64,000 nt of DNA from Ruminococcus sp. Marseille-P6503 (GCF_900604945.1 NZ_UWPB01000001.1:682001-746000), one strand, 5' to 3'. Positions 9,464-18,674 are shown, counted from the stretch's first letter. Program-made: numbers and translations. Notes: generated by a model not told the origin, from the sequence alone.

Positions 9464-10750
9464 ATGTCTGATTTATTTGAACATAAGAGCTGTCCGGGAG
9501 GGATAACTGTTTCCTCCATAAAAGACAGCAAATTTAAATCCGGCTGTGTCGTTATACGTTTTATTCTTCCCTTAAAAGAAGAAACCTCGTCGGCTTATTC
9601 GCTTCTGGTCGATCTGCTTGCGACCTCCAATCGCAGCTATCCTTCCAGAGAGCAACTTACCGAAAGAATGGCGGAGCTTTACGGTTCGTCCGTCAACGCG
9701 TTTTCATACAGGATAGGAGATTACCAGACGGCGGGTCTTTCAATAAATTTTATAGGAGACGAATATACCATCGGCGGCGAGGTAATTTCTCTGACTGCTG
9801 TTCAGCTGCTGCTTGACTGCGTTTTTGACCCTCATCTTGAAAACGGACATTTCAGCGAAAAATATTTTCAGCTACGCAAGCAGGAGCTTATAGATCAGAT
9901 CGAAAGCTCGGTCAACAACAAGCGGCAGTATGCTTTGTGGAAAGCCGGACAGGTAATTTTTGAAAACGAGCCCTGCGCTTATCCGGCGCTGGGAACGGCG
10001 GACGCTGCTGAAAGCATTACGCTTGAGGACTTGACGGAAGCATATATGACGCTTCTGTCACAGGCGGCTGTAGATATAACCTTCTGCGGAGGTCAGGATA
10101 TGAGTAAGCTTGAAGCTCAGGTTCTTAAAGCTTTTAACGGGCTTGACAGAAGCCTTGCGTGCAAGCCTGTATTTTACTCCCCTTCCCCCTGCAAGAGCAG
10201 TCCCGTCCGGGCGGAGGAAGCTATGGATATATCGCAGGCAAAAATGGTAATGGCGTTTAAAGCCGGAGCGGATAAGAGCGATATTTACGCTGAAAAGGTC
10301 ATGTGCGCAATGCTCGGAGGGTCGCCTACGTCAAAGCTGTTTATGAATGTGCGTGAAAAGCTTTCGCTTTGCTATTACTGCGCGGCAGGGCTTATTGAGG
10401 GAAAAAACACAATGCTTGTAGACAGCGGAGTGGATACGGATAAGATACCGACGGCTGAAAAAGAGATAGCAAAACAGCTTGAAGCTATGAAAAACGGCGA
10501 TTTTACTGATCAGGAGCTGTATAATACAAAGCTGTATGTTTCGGGCGCCTTCCGCTCCAATTACGATTCGGCGGGTGATATGAACGCCTGGTATTTCTAT
10601 CAGTTTGTAAGAGGGACCTCTTACTCTCCCGACCACGCTGCTCAACTGATAATGTCGGTTACAAGGGAGGATATCATAAATTCTGCCAGACGTTACGAGC
10701 TGGATACGGTTTTTGTTCTTAAACCAAACGAGGGAGGTGCCTGTAATTGA
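9464..10750 (+). CDS. yfmF: M16 peptidase-like protein, YfmF type (inactive half)
   Basis: This is a 428-residue member of the M16 (pitrilysin/insulinase) superfamily resembling Bacillus YfmF, which is linked to 5-aminopentanol modification of elongation factor P. The zinc motif HxxEH expected in the N-terminal domain is missing: the equivalent region reads LLVDLLATSNRSYPS. It is therefore probably the non-catalytic partner of the next gene, as in other paired M16B proteins. The C-terminal M16 arrangement with KLFMNVREKLSLCYYC is present. The start ATG 9464 follows AAGGAGA. The stop overlaps the TTG start of the next gene by 4 bases, implying translational coupling. Confidence 0.85.
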   Translation: MSDLFEHKSCPGGITVSSIKDSKFKSGCVVIRFILPLKEETSSAYSLLVDLLATSNRSYPSREQLTERMAELYGSSVNAFSYRIGDYQTAGLSINFIGDEYTIGGEVISLTAVQLLLDCVFDPHLENGHFSEKYFQLRKQELIDQIESSVNNKRQYALWKAGQVIFENEPCAYPALGTADAAESITLEDLTEAYMTLLSQAAVDITFCGGQDMSKLEAQVLKAFNGLDRSLACKPVFYSPSPCKSSPVRAEEAMDISQAKMVMAFKAGADKSDIYAEKVMCAMLGGSPTSKLFMNVREKLSLCYYCAAGLIEGKNTMLVDSGVDTDKIPTAEKEIAKQLEAMKNGDFTDQELYNTKLYVSGAFRSNYDSAGDMNAWYFYQFVRGTSYSPDHAAQLIMSVTREDIINSARRYELDTVFVLKPNEGGACN

Positions 10751-12039
10751 GCTATACCAAGGAAATAATCCTGAGCGAAAGAACAGGTGATAAATATTCC
10801 CTGATCCGCCATTCGTCAGGTCTTGACGTTCTTGTATGGAAAATGGACGGCTTTACAACTACGGAGGCTTTGTTCGGTACAAAATACGGTTCTGTGAACA
10901 ACCGCTTCAGAACTGTGGATACGGGCGATTTTATAAGCGTGCCGGACGGAATAGCCCATTACCTTGAGCACAAGCTTTTTGAAAACGAGGACTGCGACGT
11001 TTTTGAGCTTTATGCAAAAACGGGAGCGTCCGCCAACGCGTTTACGTCGTTCTGCGAAACAGCTTATACCTTCAGCTGTTCTGAAAATTACGAAAAATCG
11101 CTGGAGATACTGCTTAGCTTTGTACAGAAGCCTTATTTTACCGAAGCGAACGTAGAAAAGGAACGGGGCATAATCGCTCAGGAAATCAAAATGAGCAGCG
11201 ATTCGCCCGACAGAGCCTGCTTTTTCAATCTCCTCGGAGCGATGTATCACAATCATCCGGTGAAAATTGATATTGCGGGAACTGTGGATTCTATCCGGCA
11301 GATAACTCCGGAACTGCTGTATAAGTGCTATTATACGTTTTATAATCTGCATAATATGGCGCTGTGTATCGCGGGCAACGTTGACGAGGACAAGGTAATT
11401 GAATTATGCGACAAATATCTTATACCCGCGGAGGATAAAAAGCTTGAGGTCGCTTTTCCGGAGGAACCGCCGGAAATCGTAAAAAGACGCGTCAGCGCGG
11501 AATATACAGTAGGAACGCCGCTGTTTTCAGCAGGCTTCAAATGTCCGGCGTTTAAGGGCGTCGAAATGGTTAAAATGGAGGTCTGCGCAGGAATACTGCT
11601 TCAGATGCTTTTCGGTTCCATGACTCCGTGGTACAAGGAGCTTTTTGAAGAGGGACTTATAAATTCATCCTTCTCTTTTGAGGTGTTCAATGCCGAGGAG
11701 GGCTTTTTCACCTGCATATGCAGCGGAGAGTCCAGAGATCCTGACGAGGTGTTTAAGCGCTGTCTGCAAAGGATAGAAGAAGCCGGAAACGGAGGGCTTG
11801 AGCGCCGTTTGTTTGAGATCATACAGAAATCGCGCTACGGTTCGCTGATAAGAGGCTTCAACAACGTTGAGAACTGTGCTGAAACGATGTTTGAGAATCA
11901 TTTGCAGGGGACTGACGCGTTCACTGCTTCTGATATACTTGCGCAATTGAGGTTCGAGGATATCTGCGAAGCTTTCACGGCGCTTTTCGACGCTTCAAAG
12001 GCGGCTCTGTCCGTAATTGAAAATCATGCCGGAAAATAA
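10747..12039 (+). CDS. yfmH: M16 zinc peptidase, YfmH type
   Basis: This is a 430-residue M16 metallopeptidase family protein. The inverted zinc motif is visible as HYLEH in GIAHYLEHKLFE near residue 77, with the downstream ANAFTSF and the second glutamate region expected of active M16B subunits. It should form a heterodimer with the inactive YfmF homologue just upstream, on which it is coupled through a TTGA overlap. The TTG start is preceded by GGGAGGTG. In Bacillus the equivalent pair is associated with EF-P maturation. No EF-P gene lies in this window, so the link is by homology only. Confidence 0.85.
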   Translation: MSYTKEIILSERTGDKYSLIRHSSGLDVLVWKMDGFTTTEALFGTKYGSVNNRFRTVDTGDFISVPDGIAHYLEHKLFENEDCDVFELYAKTGASANAFTSFCETAYTFSCSENYEKSLEILLSFVQKPYFTEANVEKERGIIAQEIKMSSDSPDRACFFNLLGAMYHNHPVKIDIAGTVDSIRQITPELLYKCYYTFYNLHNMALCIAGNVDEDKVIELCDKYLIPAEDKKLEVAFPEEPPEIVKRRVSAEYTVGTPLFSAGFKCPAFKGVEMVKMEVCAGILLQMLFGSMTPWYKELFEEGLINSSFSFEVFNAEEGFFTCICSGESRDPDEVFKRCLQRIEEAGNGGLERRLFEIIQKSRYGSLIRGFNNVENCAETMFENHLQGTDAFTASDILAQLRFEDICEAFTALFDASKAALSVIENHAGK

Positions 12040-12157
12040 TAAACCGGTCAGCGGTTTAGAGCAAAGCCGGAAAATTTTTGTCTTAGAACATCGGACGGTT
12101 GTGCTTTAAATCCCGGGGCGGCGCTCCGAAAATCATATTAAGAATGGAGGAAAGCCC

Positions 12158-12193
12158 ATGCCGTATAGATTCGGCGGCGACAGCGCATTATGA
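12158..12193 (+). CDS. 11-codon ORF upstream of lgt, possible leader peptide
   Basis: ATG 12158 has the best ribosome binding site in the region (GGAGG at 12146–12150, 7 bases away) and opens an 11-codon frame encoding [11 protein letters not shown]. It ends in TGA overlapping the ATG at 12190 used by lgt (ATGA overlap). The lgt start itself has no good Shine–Dalgarno. This looks like a coupling leader peptide, although a sequencing frameshift joining it to lgt cannot be excluded. Confidence 0.35.
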   Translation: MPYRFGGDSAL

Positions 12194-13479
12194 GCATGGG
12201 CGTACTTATGACGCAGCTTTTACAGCTCCTCGCAAAAGACGTAAGCGAGGAAATGAGGCAAAAGATACTTGATAATCCGGACAAGGTCTTTTTTCCCAAC
12301 CTAGGAAACGAAGATAGCATATTTAAGGAGGGGTTTTCCCTTGACAGAGTAATGTTCAAAATCCCGGGAACTGATTTTAATATTTATTGGTACGGTTTTC
12401 TTATCGCTCTCGGTATTCTGCTGGCAATGATCTACGGCTTCAGAAAGCTGAAATCTGTGGGGATCGATCCCGACAGAGCCACAGACGCGGTCATCGGAGG
12501 TCTTGTCGGAGCTATATTCGGAGCAAGGCTGTACTATATCGTATTTAATTCGGAAATGTCAATGAGCCAGTTTTTCAGCTTCCGCGACGGAGGACTTGCG
12601 ATCTACGGAGGCGTTATAGGCGCTGTTGCCGTAGGCGGAATAATTGCAAAGCTGAGAAAGCTTAAGCTTACCGCTTTGCTGGACGTTGTGGCTCCGTGTT
12701 TTCTTATAGGACAGGCAGTCGGAAGATGGGGAAATTTCTTCAATCAGGAAGCGTTCGGCGGTAACACCGACCTTCCCTGGGGAATGATGAGCAGCGCCAC
12801 AATGAACTATATAGCGGATCACTATGATGATCTCGGCGGCGCCGTATCCTCTTACGCGCCGGTACATCCGTGCTTCTTGTATGAATCTATCTGGTGTATC
12901 ATAGGCTTTGTGCTGCTGCATCTTTATATGAAGCACCGCAGATTTGACGGAGAGGTCTTTCTTATGTATATCGGCTGGTACGGCTTCGGAAGATTCTTTA
13001 TTGAAGCGACCAGAACCGATTCACTGTATCTTGCCAACATAAAGGTTTCCCAGCTTGTAGCCGGAACCTGCGTGCTTGCTTCTGTAGCGCTTATAATCGT
13101 ACTGAGAAGCATGGTAAAAAGGCGCGACGATTACAAGCTTTTCTGCGATACCGAGCTTTCAAAGGCTCAGCTTGCCCAGTATGAAAACTATGACGAAATA
13201 AGAAAGGGCAGAAAAGAGCTTAAGGCTAAGATCAAGGAAGCAAATGCAAAGGGCGAAAGCTTTGCCGAGCTACAGAAGGAATACGACGAAAAGTACGGGA
13301 AGAATGCCAAGCAGGAGCCTGACGAATCGGAGGAAAGCAAGGCTTCCGATGAAGCAGACGGCTATAAGTCTATTCTTGCAGACGATGACGCGGAAGAAGT
13401 TTCAAAGAACGATGTTGAAGAAGATCAAGCGTCTGACGATAAAACCGATAATGAAGCGGAGGATGACGGAAATGAGTAA
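12190..13479 (+). CDS. lgt: prolipoprotein diacylglyceryl transferase with acidic C-terminal tail
   Basis: Lgt transfers diacylglycerol from phosphatidylglycerol to the lipobox cysteine of prolipoproteins in the membrane. The family core starts at FFPNLG (about residue 37) and runs through [12 protein letters not shown], the signature [25 protein letters not shown], and the last membrane helix near residue 305. Two things are odd: about 35 extra residues at the N terminus if ATG 12190 is used, and a charged tail of roughly 115 residues rich in Glu, Asp and Lys after the last helix. The tail overlaps folD by 8 bases. Most Lgt proteins have 250–300 residues; this one has 429. Confidence 0.93.
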   Translation: MSMGVLMTQLLQLLAKDVSEEMRQKILDNPDKVFFPNLGNEDSIFKEGFSLDRVMFKIPGTDFNIYWYGFLIALGILLAMIYGFRKLKSVGIDPDRATDAVIGGLVGAIFGARLYYIVFNSEMSMSQFFSFRDGGLAIYGGVIGAVAVGGIIAKLRKLKLTALLDVVAPCFLIGQAVGRWGNFFNQEAFGGNTDLPWGMMSSATMNYIADHYDDLGGAVSSYAPVHPCFLYESIWCIIGFVLLHLYMKHRRFDGEVFLMYIGWYGFGRFFIEATRTDSLYLANIKVSQLVAGTCVLASVALIIVLRSMVKRRDDYKLFCDTELSKAQLAQYENYDEIRKGRKELKAKIKEANAKGESFAELQKEYDEKYGKNAKQEPDESEESKASDEADGYKSILADDDAEEVSKNDVEEDQASDDKTDNEAEDDGNE

Positions 13480-14326
13480 GATTATTGACGGAAAAGCGGT
13501 ATCTGCACAGGTCAAGGAGCGCATTAAGGCTGAAACGGCTGCGCTTAAGGAGCAGGGAATCGAGGTAGGACTTGCAGTGGTTATAGTCGGCGAGGATCCG
13601 GCTTCAAAGGTTTATGTGAGAAATAAAAAGCGTGCCTGCGAGGAGGTAGGCTTTAATTCATATGAATACGCGCTGCCTGAGGATACTACCGAGGAGCAGC
13701 TGCTGGAGCTTGTTCAGAAGCTGAACGCCGACGACAAGGTAAACGGTATTCTTGTACAGCTTCCTCTGCCAAAGCATCTTGACGATAAGGTCATAATAAA
13801 CAACATTCTGCCTGAAAAGGATGTTGACGCCTTCCATCCGGTGAACGTAGGAAAAATAATGATAGGCGACTACAGCTTTCTGCCGTGTACGCCCGCCGGA
13901 GTAATGGAGCTTATTGCGTCTACGGGCACTGAAATTGCCGGAAAGGAATGTGTTGTTATCGGACGCAGCAATATCGTCGGCAAGCCTCAGGCAATGCTGC
14001 TGCTGCACAGGAGCGGAACAGTAACTATCTGTCATTCAAAGACCGAAAATCTAAAAGAGGTATGCCGGAGAGCGGATATTCTGGTTGCCGCGGTGGGCAG
14101 GGCTAAAATGATAACAAAAGACTACATCAAGGAGGGCGCTGTGGTCATAGATGTAGGTATGAACCGCGATGAGAACGGAAAGCTCTGCGGGGACGTTGAT
14201 TTTGAAGACTGTAAGGATAAGGCAGGCTACATAACGCCTGTTCCCGGAGGCGTAGGTCCTATGACTATCGCAATGCTTATGCAGAATACTCTGACCGCCG
14301 CTAAGGTGAAAAATAAAAAAATGTAA
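13472..14326 (+). CDS. folD: bifunctional methylenetetrahydrofolate dehydrogenase/cyclohydrolase
   Basis: FolD interconverts 5,10-methylene-, methenyl- and 10-formyl-tetrahydrofolate in one-carbon metabolism. The 284-residue product starts [10 protein letters not shown] and shows [13 protein letters not shown] with the catalytic lysine, [12 protein letters not shown], the NADP loop [11 protein letters not shown], and the C-terminal [15 protein letters not shown] signature. The same reading frame is open upstream inside lgt, but ATG 13472 is clearly the family start and follows GGAGGATGACGG. It overlaps the lgt stop by 8 bases, so it is coupled to lgt. Confidence 0.96.
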   Translation: MSKIIDGKAVSAQVKERIKAETAALKEQGIEVGLAVVIVGEDPASKVYVRNKKRACEEVGFNSYEYALPEDTTEEQLLELVQKLNADDKVNGILVQLPLPKHLDDKVIINNILPEKDVDAFHPVNVGKIMIGDYSFLPCTPAGVMELIASTGTEIAGKECVVIGRSNIVGKPQAMLLLHRSGTVTICHSKTENLKEVCRRADILVAAVGRAKMITKDYIKEGAVVIDVGMNRDENGKLCGDVDFEDCKDKAGYITPVPGGVGPMTIAMLMQNTLTAAKVKNKKM

Positions 14327-14343
14327 ATTTTATATTAATACTA

Positions 14344-14372
14344 TTTACAATTTTTCTAAACTGCTGTATAAT
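14344..14372 (+). promoter_or_regulatory. sigma-A promoter of rpsO
   Basis: TTTACA at 14344–14349 and a perfect TATAAT at 14367–14372 are separated by 17 bases. Transcription would start near 14379 and give a leader of about 110 bases containing the hairpin at 14411–14456. Confidence 0.8.
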
Positions 14373-14378
14373 GATTAT

Positions 14379-14491
14379 TGTTGTGTTCTGCACAGCGCTA
14401 TCCATGCAACAGAATATGGGTTAAGCCCGAAAGGGGAAAGTTACCCGCCATATTCTTTTACATCGGAAATATTTTGAAAGAGGTACGAAAA
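14379..14491 (+). ncRNA. rpsO leader, candidate S15 autoregulatory RNA
   Basis: The leader between the promoter and rpsO folds into a clear hairpin: AGAATATGG at 14411–14419 pairs with CCATATTCT at 14448–14456. An inner arm pairs GGGT with ACCC and GCCC with GGGG around a GAAA loop. Ribosomal protein S15 represses its own mRNA through leader RNAs in several bacterial groups, so this structure is a plausible S15-binding site. The sequence shows the fold and position; the regulatory role is inference. Confidence 0.5.
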
Positions 14492-14758
14492 ATGCTTAGA
14501 AAAGACGAAAAAACCGCGGTTATTGAAGCAAACAGAACTCACGAAACCGATACCGGTTCTCCTGAGGTTCAGATCGCTATTCTTACCAAGAGAATCAATG
14601 ACCTGACTGAACACCTTAAGGTTCACAAGAAAGACCATCATTCAAGAAGAGGTCTGCTGAAAATGGTTGGTAAGAGAAGAAATCTTCTCGGTTATCTGAA
14701 GAAAAAGGATATCGAGAGATACAGAGCTACAATCGAAAAGCTCGGAATCCGTAAGTAA
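14492..14758 (+). CDS. rpsO: 30S ribosomal protein S15
   Basis: The 88-residue product starting [15 protein letters not shown] is ribosomal protein S15, a primary binder of 16S rRNA in the 30S platform. The conserved [28 protein letters not shown] and [10 protein letters not shown] blocks are all present. The open frame extends upstream to 14378, but ATG 14492 gives the family length and lies after AAAGAGG. It is followed by a terminator-like hairpin and then pnp, the same rpsO–pnp order seen in E. coli and many other bacteria. Confidence 0.97.
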   Translation: MLRKDEKTAVIEANRTHETDTGSPEVQIAILTKRINDLTEHLKVHKKDHHSRRGLLKMVGKRRNLLGYLKKKDIERYRATIEKLGIRK

Positions 14759-14770
14759 TTTAAAAAGAAG

Positions 14771-14814
14771 CACTAAGGCAGAGGCATTATTTGTCACTGC
14801 CTTTTGGTGTTTAT
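14771..14814 (+). terminator. terminator-like hairpin after rpsO
   Basis: CACTAAGGCAG at 14771–14781 pairs with CTGCCTTTTGGTG at 14798–14810, followed by TTTATTT. The U-run is weak, so read-through into pnp is possible. Confidence 0.5.
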
Positions 14815-14834
14815 TTCAGCGGAAAGTATTGGAG

Positions 14835-14908
14835 AGGCGAAAGTATTTTAGCATTAAACAGAATCCGTGAGGCTGTCGCGGGGTCTGTTTATTGCTAATG
14901 CTTCGCCT
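14835..14908 (+). ncRNA. long hairpin in the pnp leader
   Basis: AGGCGAA (14835–14841) pairs with TTCGCCT (14902–14908), TTAGCA (14848–14853) with TGCTAA (14893–14898) and AAACAGA (14856–14862) with TCTGTTT (14884–14890). This gives a stem-loop of about 74 bases, 35 bases before the pnp ATG. In E. coli an analogous leader hairpin is cut by RNase III and mediates PNPase autoregulation; a similar role here is inference. Confidence 0.5.
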
Positions 14909-14943
14909 GTCAATAGAGATTATTAATAGGAGGAAGTATTCAA

Positions 14944-17061
14944 ATGTTTGAAAACTACAGAAAATTTGAAACCACATACGCGGGACGTCCCTTTATTGTT
15001 GAAACCGGAAAGACCTGTCAGCTTTCCAACGGCTCCTGCTGGGTAAGATACGGGGAAACCGTTGTAATGGCTAACGTTACGGCTTCTGAAAAGCCAAGGG
15101 AAGGAATCGACTTTTTCCCTCTTTCGGTTGATTACGAGGAAAGACTTTATTCTGTAGGAAAAATTCCGGGTTCGTTTATGAAGAGAGAGGGTAAGCCGAC
15201 GGAAAAGGCGATCCTTACTTCAAGAATGGTTGACCGCCCGATCAGACCTTTGTTCCCCAAGGATATGAGAAACGACGTTTCGGTAGTTATGACAGTGCTT
15301 GCCGTCGATCCCGACTGTTCGCCTGAAATCGCGGGAATGATCGCCGCTTCAATAGCTATTTCGATTTCCGATATTCCCTGGGCGGGTCCGATCGCCGGAA
15401 TCAGCATAGGTCTTGTTGACGGAGAAATAGTGCTGAATCCTACACTGGAGCAGAGAGCGGTAAATCATCTTAATCTTACCGTAGCCGGTTCTATGGAGAA
15501 GATCGTTATGATTGAAGCCGGAGCCGATGAGGTTCCTGACGACCTTATGCTTGAGGCTATTCTCAAGGGTCATGAGGAAATCAAAAAGATGGTTGCCTTT
15601 ATCAATGAAATAAAGGCTGAGATCGGAAAGCCCAAGTTTGAATTTGAGTCTATGGAGCTTGACCACGATATGCTGGATGAAATAATGGCAGCAGTAGGCG
15701 AAAAGATAAAATTTGCGCTTGATACCGACGATAAGAATGTAAGGGACGCAAGAATGCAGCCCATTACCGATGAGATAGTGGAGAGCTTCAGTGAGAAGTA
15801 TCCTCAGCTTCCGGAAATAATCGGCGAAGTGGTATATAAGCTTCAGAAAACGATCGTAAGAGACTGGCTGTATGAAGGCAAGCGTGTTGACGGCAGAGGA
15901 ATCGACGAGATAAGACCTCTTGCCGCGGAGGTTGGACTCCTTCCGAGAGTACATGGTTCAGGTCTTTTCACAAGAGGTCAGACGCAGGTTATGACAGTAT
16001 GTACTCTTGGTCCTGTAAGCGACTCTCAGAGACTTGACGGTCTTGACGAGGAGGACAGCAAGAGATATATTCACCATTACAATTTCCCCTCCTATTCAGT
16101 AGGAGAAACCAGACCCTCCAGAGGTCCCGGAAGGCGTGAGATCGGTCACGGCGCTCTTGCCGAAAAGGCTCTTGTTCCTGTAATCCCAAGCACAGATGAG
16201 TTCCCGTATGCTATAAGAATGGTTTCGGAGGTTCTTTCCTCGAACGGTTCCACCTCACAGGGCTCTATCTGCGGCTCAACTCTTGCTCTTATGGACGCCG
16301 GAGTTCCGATAAAGGCTCCCGTTGCAGGTATTTCCTGCGGTCTTATAACCAAAGAGGACGGCAGCTGGATGACTATGGTTGATATTCAGGGGCTTGAGGA
16401 CTTCTACGGGGATATGGATTTCAAGGTAGGCGGAACAAAGAACGGTATCACTGCTATTCAGGTGGATATTAAGGTTGACGGTCTGACGCCGGATATAATC
16501 AAGGAGGCTTTTGAAAAAACACATAAAGCAAGAAATTATATACTTGACGAGGTAATGCTCAAGGCTATTTCCGAGCCCAGACCGGAAGTCAACAAATGGG
16601 CGCCTAAGATGTTTACCACCAAGGTGCCTGTCGACAAGATCAGGGAGGTTATCGGCTCAGGCGGAAAGGTTATACAGAAGATATCCGCTGAGTGCGATGT
16701 TAAGATCGACATTGAAGAGGACGGAAGCGTATTTGTTTCCGGACTTGACAAGGCTAAGGCTGAACAGGCTATCTCCATTATCAACACCATTGCCAACGAT
16801 CCTGAAATAGGAGCTATCTATAAGGGTAAGGTTGTGCGCATTATGAATTTCGGCGCGTTTGTTGAGATCGCTCCCGGCAAGGACGGACTGGTTCATATAT
16901 CCAAGCTCGATAAATCAAGGGTGGAAAAGGTGGAAGACGTCGTTTCTATCGGCGATGAAATAGTTGTAAAGGTTATGGAGATCGACCAGCAGGGAAGGAT
17001 CAATCTTTCAAGGAAGGACGCTCTTGCCGATATTGAGGCAAAAAAAAGAGCTGACTCATAA
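14944..17061 (+). CDS. pnp: polyribonucleotide nucleotidyltransferase (PNPase)
   Basis: PNPase is the phosphorolytic 3'-to-5' exoribonuclease of mRNA decay. The 705-residue product has two RNase PH domains (the second with TRGQTQVMTVCTLG and SYSVGETRPSRGPGRREIGH), then a KH domain (IREVIGSGGKVIQKI near residue 565) and a C-terminal S1 domain (GKVVRIMNFGAFVEIAPGKDG). Length is normal. The start ATG 14944 follows AGGAGGAAG. A long leader hairpin upstream suggests post-transcriptional control. Confidence 0.98.
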   Translation: MFENYRKFETTYAGRPFIVETGKTCQLSNGSCWVRYGETVVMANVTASEKPREGIDFFPLSVDYEERLYSVGKIPGSFMKREGKPTEKAILTSRMVDRPIRPLFPKDMRNDVSVVMTVLAVDPDCSPEIAGMIAASIAISISDIPWAGPIAGISIGLVDGEIVLNPTLEQRAVNHLNLTVAGSMEKIVMIEAGADEVPDDLMLEAILKGHEEIKKMVAFINEIKAEIGKPKFEFESMELDHDMLDEIMAAVGEKIKFALDTDDKNVRDARMQPITDEIVESFSEKYPQLPEIIGEVVYKLQKTIVRDWLYEGKRVDGRGIDEIRPLAAEVGLLPRVHGSGLFTRGQTQVMTVCTLGPVSDSQRLDGLDEEDSKRYIHHYNFPSYSVGETRPSRGPGRREIGHGALAEKALVPVIPSTDEFPYAIRMVSEVLSSNGSTSQGSICGSTLALMDAGVPIKAPVAGISCGLITKEDGSWMTMVDIQGLEDFYGDMDFKVGGTKNGITAIQVDIKVDGLTPDIIKEAFEKTHKARNYILDEVMLKAISEPRPEVNKWAPKMFTTKVPVDKIREVIGSGGKVIQKISAECDVKIDIEEDGSVFVSGLDKAKAEQAISIINTIANDPEIGAIYKGKVVRIMNFGAFVEIAPGKDGLVHISKLDKSRVEKVEDVVSIGDEIVVKVMEIDQQGRINLSRKDALADIEAKKRADS

Positions 17062-17098
17062 ATTTCATTTAAAGTAAATTTTATAGGGGGTAATTAAT

Positions 17099-17818
17099 AT
17101 GAAGTGCACTGTATGCGGAACAGAATTAGGAATCAATGACAAATTTTGTTCAAATTGCGGAACTCGCCTTGAAGAAATGCCGGGACTATCCAAGAGCGGC
17201 ACGGTATTCGGTTCTAATCCGAACGCCGTAAATGAAGCCGCGGCTACTCTTAAGCCGTCCAAAAAGAGTCATAAGGCTCTTACTTCGGTTATTACTGTAG
17301 TAGTGATTCTGCTTGTAGGTATCGGGTATTTCTGCGTTAGAAATCTTGTTACAAAGACCTATGATTTTGACGGCTTTTCCATAAAGCTTCCGCTGGTTAT
17401 GGACGAATCTGACGACAGCGGAGTATTGTCTGCCATGAGCGGTGCTAACGGTATGTTTGACGCTAAGGATGAGGCGTATGAAAACGGTTTTGTGTTTTTC
17501 GGTTATATAATGATTGATTTCAAGGATATTCCAGAGGATCAGATGGAGTATATGACTGAGGATATGTTTATGTCGATGATGGATACGGTTTTTGAGCAGA
17601 AGAAATCATCTAACGGCTATGAAAAGGAGAGCCTTAACGGCAACGTTTTAAAGGCGACGATTGAGAACAGCAAGGGTAATGAAGTTTATAATTACATGAC
17701 CTGCATAAAAAGCGGTACGAAATATTATATTTTTGATTTTCAGTGTCTTGAAAGGTATAAGTTCATTTTCGGCAGCAGGTTTGAAAAATGGGCAGATACA
17801 ATCAGCTTTGAAGATTAG
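17099..17818 (+). CDS. zinc-ribbon membrane protein, first of a tandem pair
   Basis: The 239-residue product begins with a zinc ribbon, CTVC at residues 3–6 and CSNC at about 18–21. A linker and one transmembrane segment (about 62–80, VITVVVILLVGIGYFCV) follow, then an extracytoplasmic domain of about 155 residues that I do not recognise. The layout (cytosolic zinc finger, single helix, outer domain) is common in Oscillospiraceae proteins of unknown function. A ribosome binding site GGGGG precedes the ATG. A clear terminator follows, so it is transcribed apart from the similar gene at 17985. Confidence 0.75.
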   Translation: MKCTVCGTELGINDKFCSNCGTRLEEMPGLSKSGTVFGSNPNAVNEAAATLKPSKKSHKALTSVITVVVILLVGIGYFCVRNLVTKTYDFDGFSIKLPLVMDESDDSGVLSAMSGANGMFDAKDEAYENGFVFFGYIMIDFKDIPEDQMEYMTEDMFMSMMDTVFEQKKSSNGYEKESLNGNVLKATIENSKGNEVYNYMTCIKSGTKYYIFDFQCLERYKFIFGSRFEKWADTISFED

Positions 17819-17825
17819 TTAAATC

Positions 17826-17863
17826 AGATCCGTCTTGTTTTTGCAGGACGGATTTTTTATTTT
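17826..17863 (+). terminator. rho-independent terminator
   Basis: ATCCGTC at 17828–17834 pairs with GACGGAT at 17847–17853, followed by a run of six T and a further TATTTTT. It ends the transcript of the first zinc-ribbon gene. Confidence 0.8.
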
Positions 17864-17921
17864 TAAAGCCTAAAGTATTAAGTTGTTTTTTTGTAATTAT
17901 TAAAAATATTATTTGATACTA

Positions 17922-17949
17922 TTGACATTGTAAAAAAGTGTTGTATAAT
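17922..17949 (+). promoter_or_regulatory. sigma-A promoter of the second zinc-ribbon gene
   Basis: A perfect TTGACA at 17922–17927 and a perfect TATAAT at 17944–17949 are spaced by 16 bases. The gene starts at 17985. Confidence 0.85.
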
Positions 17950-17984
17950 TAACGTATCATTTAATAAATATAGGGGGAATTATC

Positions 17985-18674
17985 GTGAAATGTAAATTCT
18001 GCGGAAATGAAGTGGTTGAGGGCGAGAAATACTGCTCCTGCGGCAATCCCGTTACATATGATGAATCAGTAAGCACAGAACAGATTTCTGCCGATAACAG
18101 CGATTTGCAGAGCGCTCCGTCCGTAGCTGTGTCAACAAGAAAAAGAGGGATACCAAGGGCGCTGGCAAGTATTTTAGTTGTAGTTGTTATTGCGCTTGCA
18201 GGTCTTGGGTATACTTATTATAAAAATATGTACAGCCTTACGCATTCCAGCACCTATAAGGAAGTGTCAGAAAGCGAATTCACTATGAAGATTCCGCGCA
18301 CTCTTAAGAAAGATTCAAGCGGCGATTCGGAGTCAGTAGCATTTTATACCAGCGAAATGGCTGCCGTAAATATCGTAAAGTACGATTACAGCACTAATCC
18401 TGAAATGGAGCTTATTTCTCCGGAAGATTATATGTCATTGGCAGAGGTCGGAAGCTTTGACGGTGAATTTAAAAAAGACGGAGATCTTGTTTATGCCTGC
18501 TATAATGATTCTACAGTAGGAACGTTGGGCGACACGCAGGAGTGCTATGTCATCGAAGGTCTTTTTAAGGGCGACGACGCAATGTGGAGCGTGAACGCTT
18601 ACTGCTTGTCTAAAAACAAGGAAGATTACGAGGACGCCCTTATTGAATGGGTCAAATCCTTTAAGCTGAAATAA
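17985..18674 (+). CDS. zinc-ribbon membrane protein, second of a tandem pair (GTG start)
   Basis: The 229-residue product has the same plan as the gene before it: N-terminal zinc ribbon, one membrane helix (about 58–76, LASILVVVVIALAGLGYTYY) and an outer domain. The second metal knuckle is shortened to CSC instead of CxxC, so metal binding may be altered. The start is GTG after TAGGGGGAA. It has its own strong promoter. The outer domain (EFTMKIPRTLKKDS onwards) vaguely recalls surface sensor or lipoprotein domains, but I assign no function. Confidence 0.75.
   Translation: MKCKFCGNEVVEGEKYCSCGNPVTYDESVSTEQISADNSDLQSAPSVAVSTRKRGIPRALASILVVVVIALAGLGYTYYKNMYSLTHSSTYKEVSESEFTMKIPRTLKKDSSGDSESVAFYTSEMAAVNIVKYDYSTNPEMELISPEDYMSLAEVGSFDGEFKKDGDLVYACYNDSTVGTLGDTQECYVIEGLFKGDDAMWSVNAYCLSKNKEDYEDALIEWVKSFKLK

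Noticed and set aside
13244-13471. N-terminal extension of folD into lgt
   Set aside because: The extra residues are basic shadow of the lgt tail; ATG 13472 gives the family start and a good ribosome site.
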